Shown in pieces: positions 7,852-8,011 of a DNA stretch of 8,011 nt. Positions within the stretch are counted from its first letter, which is position 1; each line of letters opens with the position of its first letter. The notes under the pieces were generated by a model. It had not been told where the DNA came from. It searched no databases and saw only the letters and a list, made by a program, of their open reading frames with translations. Made by a program: the position numbers and the translations under genes. This DNA comes from Bacillota bacterium (lineage in GTDB: Bacteria; Bacillota; Clostridia; Acetivibrionales; DTU013), in assembly GCA_023409615.1 (NCBI GenBank), contig JAEYRF010000138.1, positions 1 through 8,011 of the forward strand, given 5' to 3'.

Positions 7852-7954
7852 ATTGCTCTACAGCATAATAAATCTTGAAAAAGCACATTATAAAAGCTTT
7901 ACATGGTACAGCTCTGACGAGTAAATAAATCTGCGACGTTTTTCGAGATAATTA

Positions 7955-7983
7955 TTACCAAAATTGTATAAATGTGATATAAT
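7955..7983 (+). promoter_or_regulatory. Extended -10 promoter reading out of the window
   Basis: TTACCA at 7955-7960 (four of six matches to TTGACA) is followed after an optimal 17 bp by a perfect TATAAT at 7978-7983, with TG at 7975-7976 giving the extended -10 form. Transcription would start near A7990. It lies 103 bases after the sbcC stop and serves a gene or RNA beyond the window edge. The nine bases TGATATAAT are identical to those of the sbcDC promoter, but the surrounding inverted repeat is not present here. Confidence 0.7.
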
Positions 7984-7989
7984 GGAATG

Positions 7990-8002
7990 AGCGAAAGTCG
8001 CT
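7990..8002 (+). other. Small 5'-end hairpin in the leader of the outgoing transcript
   Basis: AGCGA (7990-7994) pairs with TCGCT (7998-8002) around an AAG loop, right at the predicted transcript start. A hairpin at the very 5' end can protect an mRNA from decay, or could be the first stem of a structured leader. The element is short enough to be chance. No ribosome binding site or start codon appears in the remaining bases, so the leader is longer than the window shows. Confidence 0.35.
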
Positions 8003-8011
8003 AATATCAAC

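Noticed and set aside
7887..7893. TATAAT on the - strand as a promoter reading back toward sbcC
   Set aside because: At 17 bp spacing there is no -35-like hexamer, and no gene lies in that direction on the - strand.
7880..7900. AAAGC...GCTTT as a terminator of sbcDC
   Set aside because: The stem has only 5 bp with an 11-base loop and is not followed by a T tract, so it would be very unstable.

Overview
The window looks like part of the chromosome of a low-to-moderate G+C Firmicute, probably a Clostridia-type anaerobe or a Paenibacillus-like organism. This rests on strong AGGAGG-type ribosome binding sites, extended -10 (TGnTATAAT) promoters, an LplABC/YtcP-type sugar transporter, and SbcD and SbcC sequences of the Gram-positive type. 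The genus cannot be fixed from this sequence alone. All recognisable genes lie on the + strand.

Region 1 (1-2763) is the distal part of a carbohydrate ABC importer operon. It holds the last 29 codons of a first permease, a complete second permease (102-992) and a large lipoprotein solute-binding protein (1042-2763). No ATPase gene is visible. That is usual for this transporter class, which often borrows a shared MsmX-like ATPase. The operon ends at a strong hairpin terminator (2813-2856).

Region 2 (2764-2942) is the only regulatory intergenic stretch between recognised operons. After the terminator comes a perfect 17-bp inverted repeat with a 4-base spacer (2864-2901). It contains two identical 10-bp palindromes, TATCATGATA, set exactly 20 bp apart. 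The repeat lies directly over a good extended -10 promoter that would drive the next two genes. This is the most interesting signal in the window.

Region 3 (2943-7851) is a two-gene operon, sbcD then sbcC, overlapping by 20 bases. The products form the SbcCD (Mre11-Rad50-like) nuclease/ATPase, which processes DNA hairpins, protein-blocked ends and palindromes. All key motifs are intact in both: phosphoesterase motifs in SbcD, and Walker A, Q-loop, zinc hook, signature, Walker B and H-loop in SbcC.

Region 4 (7852-8011) is non-coding as far as it goes. I see no convincing terminator after sbcC. A second well-formed promoter (7955-7983) points rightward out of the window, with a tiny hairpin at its predicted transcript start. 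The gene it serves lies outside the window.

Most of the window is conventional. I did not find a clear, previously undescribed multi-gene system. The candidates for follow-up are the promoter dyad of sbcDC, the SbcD insertion and the outward-facing leader.
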